Shown: one piece after another, positions 15,461 to 27,900 of the stretch | Layout: each line of letters opens with the position of its first letter | How positions within the stretch are numbered: the stretch's first letter is position 1 | Origin: Escarpia spicata | Lineage: Eukaryota; Annelida; Polychaeta; Sabellida; Siboglinidae | DNA length: 64,000 nt | Assembly: GCA_963995525.1 (NCBI GenBank) | Contig: OZ023217.1 | Span: 5,265,405 to 5,329,404, forward strand | Direction of reading: 5' to 3' | Program-made: the position numbers and the translations under genes | Notes under the pieces: generated by a model | Seen by the model: only the letters and a program-made list of their open reading frames with translations | Told to the model about the DNA's origin: nothing | The model's database searches: none

Positions 15461-15774
15461 GCGTGTAGTGCCGTCACTGCTTTTACAAGCATTCACCCAG
15501 CACAATCGACCCATTGTTGTTACCTATTCGATTCGTTTAATATATAAACGAACGGAACTACGTAGGACATCAGATACGACTCGGGCTTCCCACTGTGCCC
15601 GATGCACGCCCAGGGTGTCACGAGCTGACAGCTGCGCGGAAACCACTGGCAATTAGAACGCGTCGTAAAAACGTCATCTCCAACAGTTCCAGGGCAGAGC
15701 TCTTTGAAATATCGCCCAGGACCATCGCGGTAGACAGCATAGAAATGTGGGAGATCACGGACGAGCCGGCGGTG

Positions 15775-16545
15775 TAGCGTGTTATATTCTAAATGATTTA
15801 AGATATATGAGTTTGATTAATATGGAGGCTCGTGATTTAGAGGTGTTGTGGATAAAAAATTATGCCAAACGAAATGCCTCGAAACGTGTCATGTACATTG
15901 GCAGCGTGTATATAGTACACCCCAAACACGGGGTGTTTACAAATACGTGACCATATAATCATGAGCGTAGACATTATGGTACGCAGACATCCACGGTGCG
16001 GTGTTATCATAACTTGAGATTTTAATCAGTTGCATGATAATTGTTTGAGAACCTAGTATCAATTCGTTCAGGTTGTAAATGTAGTAACACGTGGACAGGC
16101 GATACTGAATAAAATATGGACGAATATGTAAGTTTGATATACCCGACCTGTTACTATTTCTGAACTAGGGCCTTCAGATCATAATATGTTATTGCTGAAG
16201 CCAAGAAGTAATCGGTTAATTGATACAGGGTGTGTGACACGTTTGGTGTATGGGTGAAAAAGCCGATTTGAACTTAGCCAAAATGTTGCGTAATAAGGTT
16301 AACCGCGCCGCTTCGAGACTTAAGTACGACTCCTACCAAACACAAATTGCGGCAATGAATGAATTTGGATCCCGCGATTGGTGGAAACATATGAAAAACA
16401 AAGAAAGACGAGACTGTCTGTGTAAAAAATATTTCAACAAGATGAAAATTAGCAAACACAAATTGAATCATCTTCTACCTGAAAAAAGACACACTAATTA
16501 TGATACAAGAGGGAGTAATATGTCCCCATTGCCAAGAACTCGGAC
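15775..16545 (+). mobile_element. Decayed LINE, endonuclease and linker region
   Basis: Broken frames read GVACYILNDLRYMSL, MEARDLEVLWIKN and VMYIGSVY (endonuclease strand pattern), later SDHNMLLLKP (the SDH active-site block), then LRNKVNRAASRLKYDSYQTQ and SRDWWKHMKNKERR, typical of the linker before the reverse transcriptase. Many stops. The RT itself is absent. Confidence 0.6.
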
Positions 16546-18073
16546 GAACAGATATCGTAACTCTTTAATACCATGGGGTTATACAACTGGCAATACACAT
16601 TAAATGGCAAAAACGAAGATTGTATTACTAATGTGTAAATTGTATTTTATATCGACTGTATAATATGAATCCAACTCAGCTGAGTTGCTAATAAAACATG
16701 TTTTATTGTGTTTTATCTTATCTATGTTGTGACAGCGGTTGTGACAAGTTTGTGACAAGTTTGGGTCGCTGTCGTCACAGCGGAGAAGCTATTCATTTTA
16801 GTACTGATGTTTCGGACGTGTGTCGTTTACTTTTGGCGTCTCTGTATCCCGTAAGAGATATACTTATTTAGCTAAATTAACCATGGCTAAAGGGCATTTT
16901 CAATTATCAAAATATATAAAGATTCCACGTCAGTTGTTTAGGGGGCAACATAAAACGTTTCTTGGCCTTCTTTTTGGAAGATTGTGTTCTATAAAAGTTT
17001 ACTCGCCTACGAGTTCCAGTTGCTTGCGTCTTGTGCTGCTGCGGAACTGTTAAACACGACACAATTCAGCTGACGGCTTAACCCACCCAAACCCAAATAC
17101 CCAGCCCTCGTCCTGATCCACGGCGACACAGGACCTATTGTCATGGCATTCCACGAGAATACAACCATGTTCAGATAACATCGCCAGCCTCGGTTCAATT
17201 ACCACACCGACGATAGACACGGCAGATCGACTGTAGGATGTGGAAAAACGGTTCTTCGGTTGCGCTCACGTACATTTTATGACCACGTTGTCATCCTGGT
17301 AAAACAAATTAACAGATCTCACAACTAACTTGTATAAAGCTGGTCTCAATCTGACTCCCAATTAGGATGTTTGATTTGGAGTCAGTGTGCTTTCGTTACC
17401 GCTAGAAATTGTGCGTAACAAAATAATTGTGTTTCGTACGGCAGGGGACTGGTGTCGGATACCGCCCAGACAATTAGCCCCACTGAGAGTTACCCTAGGG
17501 CATGAACCCCCGGACAGTTAGTCACCTGTCAAAAATTTACTCCCGTCATATTGGTGTAATCTGGGGGGAACGGTTCCTAAGTGTGTTAGTCACGTGAGTG
17601 TCCTACGATGTCTGTACTGCAGAGATCCCGGTTCCTTTTTAAAATTTAGGAACCGCTATTCTGAATTCAGACTCGGGTAATGTTGGGGAAGTTTGGAACA
17701 ATAATCGAAGTCCAGTAAGTTTCTATCATTGCCGAATCACCATCATTGCCAGCCTTACCCCAGACTTCAAGAATAAAGAGGAGAGCACAACCCCACCGTA
17801 ATGTATTTATGTGTATTAAGCAAATTATCATTGTATTAAGTTTGGTTAATTTATGTATCAACAATGATACCATTAACGTCTCTATGTTTAAATTTATGCA
17901 GTCTGCAGATAAAGAGCGTCGTGAATAATTTAATAGATTACCGTATGCTAATATTATGACCGATTTACGCAATAAAATGGGTACATATACGGGTAATACT
18001 TGTCGCAAGGGGGTAATTGTCCGGAATCACCCCCTCACACTTCGAACCGAACGCAATTTTCGAAAACCACTTA

Positions 18074-18150
18074 CCCGCGCGAGGGGATTTGAACCCGATA
18101 ACTCCTAATCATGGTCTGCCGCGTAAGCAATCTATTACGGTCACGGATGA
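18074..18150 (-). repeat. tRNA-like sequence (relic)
   Basis: The minus strand reads TGACCGTAATAGATTGC then GGGTTCAAATCCCC, a good B box with a weak A box. No cloverleaf with a sound anticodon stem could be drawn by eye. Confidence 0.3.
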
Positions 18151-18609
18151 CACGTTTGTGACAACCCCCGCTGTGAGTCTGGCGAATAGTCATTCACTCA
18201 ACATAAAAGAGGCCTACTCTCGTTGTAATCCCCAATCATCAACTGTGACAGCGAGCCCTGCGCTCTGACTGTGCTGACTGTTGGTGCAATGCGATGTGTG
18301 GACAGATGGAAGGCAGGACCACTTCACCACGAGAGCTCGCACACCAGACGTTCTGTCGCCTGTCTGGCCACAACGCCGTAAGAAACGAGGTTGCGGCGTA
18401 ACACGCGGGATAGTGTGAGGCATCGGAGGTTGGGTACTTCAAGTTTTCAACACGCTGTATGTCACAATGTTGTACACGCAATGCTCGCGGTGTTAGTGCC
18501 GGTGGGGAGGTTTATCTTACCCTCGGGTGTCTTCCGTGATCGGGGGAAGATGCCCTATTTTCCCTCCTTGCGTAAGGGAGGTAAGATGTCATAAGTAACA
18601 GTAAAAAGT

Positions 18610-18722
18610 CAAGGTATTAAAGCGCTTTGCACCTTAAACCCTGGCAGACCTGTTCAATCGAACGCCATCTCGACTTCACCACGAAGCACACAAATATCCA
18701 CCACTGTCTATAAGTAATCTAC
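18610..18722 (-). mobile_element. tRNA-derived SINE, copy 3 (truncated)
   Basis: Plus-strand blocks CCCTGGCAGACCTGTTCAAT and AAATATCCACCACTGTCTAT match the same SINE body. The tRNA head is missing. Confidence 0.6.
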
Positions 18723-20002
18723 CCTCATCCTGGATATATACCCCACCTAGGAATTTCTAGAAATAAGACAACATACGCACTTAAATGTTTTATGTGCTAG
18801 AATATATGTTTTTTTCTAAAATATTATAATAAACTTAAATAACTGCATTCATTTAAACTATTGAGTTAATCAGAAGCAACCACCTCAATAACAAAACACG
18901 AAGCACTCGTAATAATGTTCGCGAAGCACTGCACGGCCTAATCGTCTCGTTTCTCAGCATGGTAACAGAAGGGGGAGATGTCAATGGACGTGACATTGTC
19001 TGCTACACCGGCTCAAAGTGGAATCAATAGAATTTTAATCCGTGAAATGTTGAATCACTGATCACGACAGAAGATATCAAGTCAACTTGACGTGTTCACT
19101 TAAAATATACAAATTTTTTATATTTATGTTATAAACGCGTCTATATTACAGGTTAATGATGTAACTAATTGATCTTCAGGCTTCTCAATGACAGGCGAAT
19201 TATTAGAATATCATCATCATCGTGGTCATCGTCGTTGTAAGCACCATCACCATCATCGACAACAATGACAAATACATATTAGCAAACAAATAACTGCAAA
19301 AATGGAACAGCTGCAAGATCTACAGAACATCACAACTAGCTACAGCGGCACAACAACGACACAAGACCCATCTGTAAAGCAGAACAAACCACAACAGTAG
19401 CGCTACTGGGGTATTTTAGATACAAAAACAGTTGACCGGGGTAACTGCACAACACTGTGTGGTGTCCTTAGCAATTACCTTCACCCGCCAAGGCAAATAT
19501 GCTGCCGTTGGCTGTCTACAAGACGTAACACCTAAAATAGGTGGTTTTCCATCGCCTACAATGTTATCAGTTCTCGATCAAAGAAACGCGATCTCTCTCA
19601 ACGCGTCATGTTTCTTGCCGCTCTACCAGGAAAGTCACGAGATGCGTAACGGAGTCGCTAAGTGCTAACATATTTATTTGTATTTTCACCCGATGACCGG
19701 ACACGCTAGGCCACTGCGGAGGGTACGGGGGCTGCCCCATGGGTTGTGATGGAGTTACTCTGTCGTTGGATGAGAAGGATGATGTGGCGTTTCGGGGAGG
19801 TCGAGAGAACAGCGTCTGTCACCTCCATTTAATTGGATCCGTGCTATGTGCGGTCTTTGGTATATCGATGGGTTTAGTCACGGTATTACGAGACCCCCTA
19901 GTTCCGTGTGTAGGCATACATGGAATGTGTTACAATCCGCTGGAGAGATGAGGACGGATCATTATTATAATATTTCTAGGTTCATATCATGCATGTTTGA
20001 GT

Positions 20003-21240
20003 ATTAATTGAATTGAATTAAGCAAATCTTTATTGTCCATAGAATGGTTTACATAGTATGTAATTGTTTCTTTGGGCTCACACTGTGTTAGAACGTATAC
20101 ACATATAGACATTGTATACACATGAGGTATATTTGGACGTATAGTACATTCAGTTTCGATCTCCTCATGCATATACGCACAATTACACATTAGACATTGA
20201 CATGGTATTAAACCGCAAGTTCAATCCTTAGAATTCAGTATCTTTATGGCTGAAAGGCAAAATATTCCTTGTAACAGTTGTTGTGTGCAATGGGCATTCT
20301 GAGCCGTCGCCCAGACGACAGAGATGAACTGAGTGTGTGAGTGGTGTGATGAACTGAGTGTGTGAGTGGTGTGATGAACTGAGTGTGTGAGTGGTGTGAT
20401 GAACTGGGTGTGTGAGTGGTGTGATGAACTGGGTGTGTGAGTGGTGTGATGAACTGGGTGTGTGAGTGGTGTGATGAACTGAGTGTGTGAGTGGTGTGAT
20501 GAACTGAGTGTGTGAGTGGTGTGATGAACTGGGTGTATGAGTGGTGTGATGAACTGGGTGTGTGAGTGGTGTGATGAACTGAGTGTGTGAGTGGTGTGAT
20601 GAACTGGGTGTGTGAGTGGTGTGATGAACTGGGTGTATGAGTGGTGTGATGAACTGGGTGTGTGAGTGGTGTGATGAACTGGGTGTATGAGTGGTGTGAT
20701 GAACTGAGTGTGTGAGTGGTGTGATGAACTGGGTGTATGAGTGGTGTGATGAACTGAGTGTGTGAGTGGTGTGATGAACTGAGTGTGTGAGTGGTGTGAT
20801 GAACTGGGTGTGTGAGTGGTGTGATGAACTGGGTGTGTGAGTGGTGTGATGAACTGGGTGTGTGAGTGGTGTGATGAACTGAGTGTGTGAGTGGTGTGAT
20901 GAACTGGGTGTGTGAGTGGTGTGATGGTGAATCTCGACAGCTTTCATTCTTTAAACATGCAGATAAATATCACATAGTTGCAGTTGATTCATTCCAACAA
21001 TTTTGCCTGCCCGGTTGACCACCCGGGCCAGCTTTGCTTTGTTCTTGGCAGTTAAATTTCCATATCATGACACAATATTAAAAGAGAGCACACGTTCAGT
21101 CAATGATGTGTACACCATCTGCAGAACCTCTGCGCTGACATTAAAGCTCCTTAGTTTCCGGAGCAAAAACAGACGTTGATGTGCCTTTTTGTATACGTAG
21201 TCTACATTGTCAGAGAAAGTAAGATTGTCATCAGCAATAT
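20003..21240 (-). mobile_element. 5'-truncated LINE containing a 25-bp satellite expansion
   Basis: The minus strand opens with IADDNLTFSDNVDYVYKK, HQRLFLLRKLRSFNVSAEVL and YTSLTERVLSFNIVS, a common LINE RT-to-C-terminus segment. LTAKNKAKLARVVNRAGKIV follows. The frame then runs into the satellite and re-emerges as LSSGRRLRMPIAHNNCYK, the conserved LPSGRR block. A 3' untranslated part ends with AATAAAGATTTGC and a tail of ATTCA repeats near 20005, typical for such elements. Confidence 0.8.
20330..20930. repeat. 25-bp minisatellite, about 24 copies
   Basis: The unit is GTGATGAACTGAGTGTGTGAG plus TGGT, repeated without spacers. Copies differ mainly at one G/A site (aactgGgtg or aactgAgtg) and at a second, rarer site (gtgtAtgag). 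It lies inside the C-terminal coding part of the LINE at 20003-21240. Confidence 0.95.
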
Positions 21241-21244
21241 GTTA

Positions 21245-22980
21245 CAGCGCGGAAAACTAGTTTTAACGGGGACATTATGACCCTATTTGGAATTTAAAAT
21301 GAAAGAAATAAAATTGTCGTGTTTACAATGAGGATGGCTTTCTAATTTGTCTTTCAAGAACTTTAATGAGGCCGCCGTACACAAACAAACAGCGAATACC
21401 GACACAGAATAGTCCCAGCGTTAGTAGTGACGTTCCGGGTATTCCGGTATCGTGTGACTTTCAAAATAGTCGTTTCTTATAAGGCAATGCAGATTAATAA
21501 TTAACTAATGAGCAAAAGCACTCTTGCGCTTTGGCCAGTCGCTAGCCAAGGGATCTCTCTTCACCAACAAGTTCGTAAATGCCTCAACGAACAGAAATGA
21601 CTGCTCCGCTTAGCAGAAACAAATTGAGTCTAATTTAGTATGCCTAAAAAGAGAGCGCACAACGGGTACACCACTTGCTCCTCTGGGGTCTCTTGCCAAA
21701 TCAAAGTCAGACGACGTAAATCGTAACAAACCCGTAGGGACTCATTAAGTTCAGAAGCCGCGTCCTCGTAAACAAAGCGCGTTGCACGAGGCCAGACCAA
21801 GTCAATATTTGGCGAGCGATTATAGCGTGACCACGCCTATTGTCTGTGTGCCTAAACATACGGAAGTTAGCCGCTTACGGTAATTTTATTCGCCAGAAAG
21901 TCTGTGTAATCGGCCAGCAAGGTTTATAAGTTTGACATGTCAGATTTTTGCGGCATTATGGGGACATTTGAAGACGTATACATACCGATTTCTATGTGCT
22001 GTAAAGTATCAACAACGTGGTATGTATGCGTATATATGTGTACTTATGATCAACCATGTGCTGCAGAGTACTGCAATGTATTTACATTTCTCAAAACTCG
22101 TGTTACGAGGGTGTTCCGTTTGCTCGATACCACATAAATGACAATAAGTAGATTCCTGTCAAAACAGCGTAATTTAATTAACGTGAATGCCTATGTATAG
22201 GCTCACCGCGTGTTCAGGACGTCCAAGATGACGAATCCCATGGCCGGCCCTTGGGCGGTGGTTTTGGACTCTGCAGAGACTGCGGTTTTGAGATGCTGCC
22301 GACAAGACTGACAGAGTTCACGGAAGCCGTGAGAAACAGCATCTGAAATTCTTCGTCAATCTACGCGGTTGGGTCCTTTTTCAGTGGTCGAATGTCGCCG
22401 TTTTAAGCGCAACACTACTTGACACAAGATTGGCGGGTTTCCGACATGTCGCGTGGCGCCGTAGTCGTGGAGGCGACGGGAGCCTATATAGGGACCGTCG
22501 GGAAATACAAAGGCGTAGGGAATTACAACCTTTTTCAGTTCTAAATTAAGCATGCTTGCTGATTACCTTCTAAAACTACATGACGACCCCCAACGAACCC
22601 ATTACGTCAGATCCTGTGAAAGCACCCTGAGCGCCCCTTCTTAGTGGATACCGGCGCTACACAAGACTTCAAACACTTAATTATTATTATTATTATGGAC
22701 TCAAATTTACTAATGGCCACTCTGGAGGTTCAAGTACAAACGTCGCATAAATTTCTGCTACCTGATCTGCGAAAGAAACATTTATATGTAGTAGTATTTA
22801 AACTCTAAGATAGTGACACCATCCAGGAAGAAATGTATACATACATTAAAGCAAACTTGTCATCCAGGGTAAAAATCTCAGATGGCAGCAGGAAGTCTAG
22901 CTTATCGAGAGTCTAACGGTTTTTGCGTAAATGAGATATTTGTCAATTTATCTTTACATATGTACATAACATACAATACA
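21245..22980. other. No recognised gene
   Basis: Non-coding by eye. A 43-codon frame at about 22209-22339 (plus) ends EFTEAVRNSI but has no family match and no splice support. The GRDP-like gene's 5' exon was sought here without success. Confidence 0.5.
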
Positions 22981-22984
22981 TATA

Positions 22985-23345
<361 letters not shown>

Positions 23346-23484
23346 TATAAACACACACCCCATTTCCGATTACTGTAGCGGATCTACTTTCTGAAATTAC
23401 TACCTCGAGAATAAAACACTATTTGTACACTCAATTGCAGATGTGTATATTCCGTAACTGTTATGTTGTGTATGTGTGTTCTTT

Positions 23485-23850
23485 TGCAGGCCGCCGATGA
23501 GCGAGAGTACATTGGGTCGTGCTCACGGAAGACTATACGTGTTGTGTTGCAGGCCTCCGATGAGCGGGAGTACGTAGGTCGTGCTCACGGAAGTCTATAC
23601 GTATTCTGTTGCAGGCCGCAAGTGAGCGGGAGGACGTTGGGTCGTGCTCACGGAAGCCTATACGTGTTGTGTTGCAGGCCGCAAGTGAGCGGGAGTACGT
23701 AGGTCGTGTTCACGGAAGTCTATACGTGTTCTGTTGCAGGCCTCCGATGAGCGGGAGAACGTAGGGTCGTGTTATGGAAATCTACACGTGAAGGTCGTGC
23801 TCACGGAAGTCTATACGTGTTCTGTTGCAGGCCGCCGATGAGCGGGAGTA
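23485..23850 (+). repeat. 62-63-bp array of duplicated splice-acceptor/exon-start units
   Basis: Six copies of a unit reading (T)TGCAG then GCCGCCGATGAGCGGGAGTA, CGTAGGTCGTGCTCACGGAA and GTCTATACGTGTTCTG. Each copy combines the 3' end of the intron with the first 25 or so coding bases of the GRDP-like exon. The last copy, at 23831, is the one continuous with the long open exon. The fifth copy is longer (about 90 bp) and more diverged. Confidence 0.9.
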
Positions 23851-24925
23851 CGTAGGTTCGGGCTCCCGGAAGTCGGCCCACTACAGCCGCGCTAGCATCA
23901 TGTGGTCGGAGGTGGCCGGGTCGGGCGGAGGCACGGCGGCCAACTCGCTGTGGGAGAACGTCTCCCTGTCCGTCGACCTCCTCAACACCTCCCTCGCCTA
24001 CCGCATCTTCCTACAGCGCTGCGCCAACTGCCGCTATTTCGACGACGAGCTCGTCCTGCGTCGGGCCGTGTACCGCTACGAGAACTACTGGCTCCCATTA
24101 CTGTCGATGTGGTGCAACGTCGACCTAGAACCTCCCGCGGACGTGCACTGGGTGTGGCACGGCCACATGGTCATGTCGGATCACTACGCCGAGTACTGTC
24201 GTGCGACGTACGGGCGAGTGCTACGGCACAAGATCCGGTTATCGCAGTCGGAGGAGGAGGCGGCGGCGACACGGACCCGCCTGCTCTGGCGGAACGAGTA
24301 CCCCGAGGAACGCTACGACGTCGACTGGAACGCAAGCATCCGCAAGCGTCCTCCGCCATCGAACGCGTCCAAACTCTCCCCGCTTACCGCCGTCGTGCGC
24401 AAGGAGCGCCTCTTCAGCTACCAGGTGTCGCTCTCGCATTACAGTGACGTCACGTTCCTGCGGCGCGCGCTCGCGCGCTACAAGCAGTATCTGCTGCTTC
24501 GCATGCTCAAACCGGAAGTGACGGTGACGCTGCCGTGCGACGTGCAGCTGATGCGGCGAATTCACGCGCTGCATCCGCTCGAGTACCTCTACGACGTTGA
24601 ACACTTCCTCCGTCGGCGGCACGACGTCGGGCCGCGAGACCTCTTCCCCGATCCCGATGAGTTCGTCTTCGTCGCAGCCGACCTGAGCAACTCGGACGCG
24701 TGGCGGAAGGTGTTCGGGGAACCTCTAGCGGTGCCCGGCACCGGCTTCCGCGGCGGACCCGTACAGCAGTACATGGCACCGCTCTTCGCTGACTTCATCG
24801 ACCACGAGATGGCGCAGTCGTGCGAGATTACCATCGACAACGTCAAGGTGACGGAGATCCGGTCACGTGACAAAAACGTCGTCATCGAGGCACGCCGGGT
24901 GGGCGAGAATTCGTTCGCATTCCAG
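23831..24925 (+). CDS. GRDP-like gene, large DUF1399 exon
   Basis: The acceptor is TCTGTTGCAG and the donor GTATGT. 365 codons are read from AADEREYVGSGSRKS to VGENSFAFQ. The frame stays open to 25333, but the sequence after 24925 loses GC-rich codon use and family similarity, so the donor is preferred. An in-frame ATG at 23900 gives MWSEVAGSGGG and would be the start if the upstream part is untranslated. Confidence 0.88.
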
Positions 24926-27900
24926 GTATGTAATGTGTATTTCTATTGCCGATGTCACTCTTATGTGCAGCTACTTTTTATATGCTCGGTTTTGTGTTCG
25001 ACGGAGCTTTCACAAACACCGTGTACGGTTCCCTCAACAGTGACATTGTGTGCTGCTCCCTGGTGTCACGTGATACTGGTAGCTGTTACACGACAGCAGC
25101 TCCATGATAATCGCTGGAGGGTAGTATCCGCACTCTTTTGTAAGTTGGGTTTCCATATGCCTAATTTCAATCGCTGCGCTGATCCTCGTGCCCCAGAAGG
25201 TACATCATGGCTAAGGGATGGTATCACAAATTCCCAAATTTCTATAAAACGTTATGCGTTTAGCACTGGTTCAAGCCCTTCCCCGAGATACGTGATGACG
25301 ACTAAAACACCCCACGTATTACATAACGTTTAGCACTGGTTCAACCCCCTCCCCGAGATACGTGATAGCGACTAAACTACCCCACGTAATATATAACGTA
25401 TGTTTTGACTTTGGAAACGTATACGACCCCGCCCAGGCCTCCCCGGGTGCAACATTTTACTTTCCAGCACTATAAGATCCACAGAGGTGAAGTCCAAAGA
25501 CCAACCCAAAATCACAGACAATACCCACCGAATTCGTCTGGTGTGACATGGTTGCCAAGACATTCATTGCCCACCATGCTCCCCGGTTTCGATATCTACA
25601 GTAATGTCATCAATGTGCTTTAATGTATATTCGCTTCGATAGACGACACCACTGTATCGAAAGGTGTTGTCGATCAACCCTCCGCCCATCCATACCCAAT
25701 GCTATGTATACATTTATAAGAAGAAGCTGGCGAGGAGTCGACTAGAATGGGCTGGGCGTGTGGAGAGAATGGGAATACAATAGTTGGCAAAGAATGCAGA
25801 TGCCTGGAGAATGGAGGGGGAAGGAGGCGAGGAAGACCTTGATTGCGATGGGAGGACTGTGTACAGAGAGATTGTGAAGGATTGGGAGAGGAGTGGAGAA
25901 TGAGAGTGAGAGATGGGTGGATATGGAGACGGTTGGTGGAGAGAGCCGTGCAAGGACAGGAGGGAAAAGAAAACAAAATACCACAAATCAAGGAACGGAA
26001 ACAAGCTTGCCTCATCCCTGACAACAGGGAAACAAAAGGAGAACAAAACACGCTTTCTGTGACTGCGAATTTATGTGAGCACAAATAAAAATGTTCCCAT
26101 ATACATGCAGTTTATAATATATAACTTGATTTATATATAACCAATCAGACTTTGTATAATGACATTATTGGCATAATCTGTTTTATTTTATTTGTAATGC
26201 TATATATTACATAAAATGTAACGCAATTTACGTTATTGTACCTATCATGGTGTATCGTAAATGACAGAGTTTTATTTCAACAACAGACAAACGCGGTATG
26301 AGTAGTGGTGTTGTGACTTATAACTACATTGCATAGTTATAACATTGTCGAAATCATGATTAAATTCGCCTTTATTTATACAAAAAAAACACAATACACG
26401 TTGATTAACATACAGGGTTGTGACGTTTATTGTTCTCCACAGCCGATACTGCGGGTGAAGGGTAAGATCGGCGGTACCGTTTCGAGCCTGGACAGCGCGG
26501 GTCTGGGGTCGGTGGTGTTCGACAGCAAGAAACACCGAGGCATCGAGTTCCAGATCTCGTACGGCAAACAGCGGCGGTTCGCCTGCGTGTCCGGCGAACG
26601 ACACGTAGCCAGCGTCTTCTTCAAGTACGACTGAACTCATTCACACTAAAGCAATGTTTACCTGTGATTTCTTTATTTCTTCTTCTTAATGTTCTTCTTG
26701 TTGTTCGTCTGTTTGTTGTTATCCTTCTTCTCCTGTTTCATCTCCTGCTCCGCCTCTTCTTCTTCGTCTTCTCCTTCTTTTGTTCTTTTACACTTTCTCG
26801 TCGTCCGTCTTCTTCTCCTTATACTCTTCAGTCTTCTCCTTTTTCATTTCTTCCTCTCCTTCTTCTTTTTTCGACTTCTTCCTCATATGGTGTGGTGACC
26901 ACATCATTTGATCTGTTCCACCCTCTCGATACCCTCTCCCATTCTCCCATACACTCGGCTGTTCACCCCTGCCCTTTTGATATCTCTAAAGACATTAATT
27001 CTCCATCTTAATCCCGATCTTCTCCTTCTACCCCCTCTTCTGCCTTCCATGCTTTCTTTGTCAGTCTTTCCTCTCTCATTCTCTCTACATGTCCTGTCTA
27101 CACCGGTCTCTCCTCTTTCATTCTCTCTACATGTCCTCTCTATATCAGTCTCTCCTCTCTCATTCTCTGTACATGTTCTATCTACATCAGTCTCTCCTCT
27201 CCCATTCTCTATACATGTCCTGTCTACATCAGTCTCTCCTCTCTCATTTTCTCTACATGTCCTATCTACGTCAGTCTCTCCTCTTTCATTCTCTTTACAT
27301 GTCCTGCCCATCTCAGTCTGAACCAAAGTAGAATTTTAGATGTTTCTTTGTTCCGATCTCTTTTCCTTCTGCTCCCGCTATTTTCGTTCTTTCTACTCGT
27401 TTCACTTTATACGTATATGTATTTTGAGAGTCAATGTAATTTAATAATTTGTGATCTGGAGTTAATTTGAACCGTATGACTAATGCACATATATGTGTAC
27501 TTTAGTTAACAAAATAAACATGTAACTAAAATTAATAAATTATTGAATTGTGGCGAATTGATATGTTAGTGTTCGTACCTATTTGCATATGTAAATCTTG
27601 GCTGGATGGTGGCTTCACGTGCGTAATTAGAATATGAATTGTCAATGAATGCTATCAGTCACAGAATACATACAAACACATGCCTATCTTGTCACACCCT
27701 AACGCTAATTTACTGTGCAAATCTTGTGCAAATCCACACGTAAATTTGTAGCAAATCACTCACTCAAAAGAAAAAAAACAGAAGTTATGCAAACATGCAA
27801 ATCTCATGCTTTAGGAAGGGGATTTCCTTCTTTTTTGTAAACATTCTCATATTCTATAGCTTGCTTTCCACAATTTTCGTATTGTGAAAGTAATGCAAAT

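Larger units (their letters stand above)
16550..20000. other. No recognised gene; several short palindromes
   Basis: AACTCAGCTGAGTT (about 16673) and AAAACATGTTTT (about 16693) are perfect palindromes. CGGTTCCT and AGGAACCG form a hairpin near 17630-17656. The rest is non-coding by eye except the SINE and tRNA-like relics listed. Confidence 0.5.

Noticed and set aside
20228..20947. 239-codon histidine- and serine-rich frame (HHSHTQFITPLTH repeats)
   Set aside because: It reads through the 25-bp satellite; the ends are LINE sequence in a different frame.
22209..22339. Possible exon with CRDCGFEMLP
   Set aside because: One short frame with a single C-x(2)-C pair and no acceptor, donor phase or family evidence.
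24926..25333. Continuation of the GRDP-like exon frame to 25333
   Set aside because: A GTATGT donor at 24926 coincides with a sharp drop in GC-rich codon use, and the following frame is low in coding character.
26904..27326. 140-codon frame with ENERGETDVDRTC repeats
   Set aside because: Generated by the 42-bp array in pyrimidine-rich intron sequence; antisense of another open frame of the same repeat.
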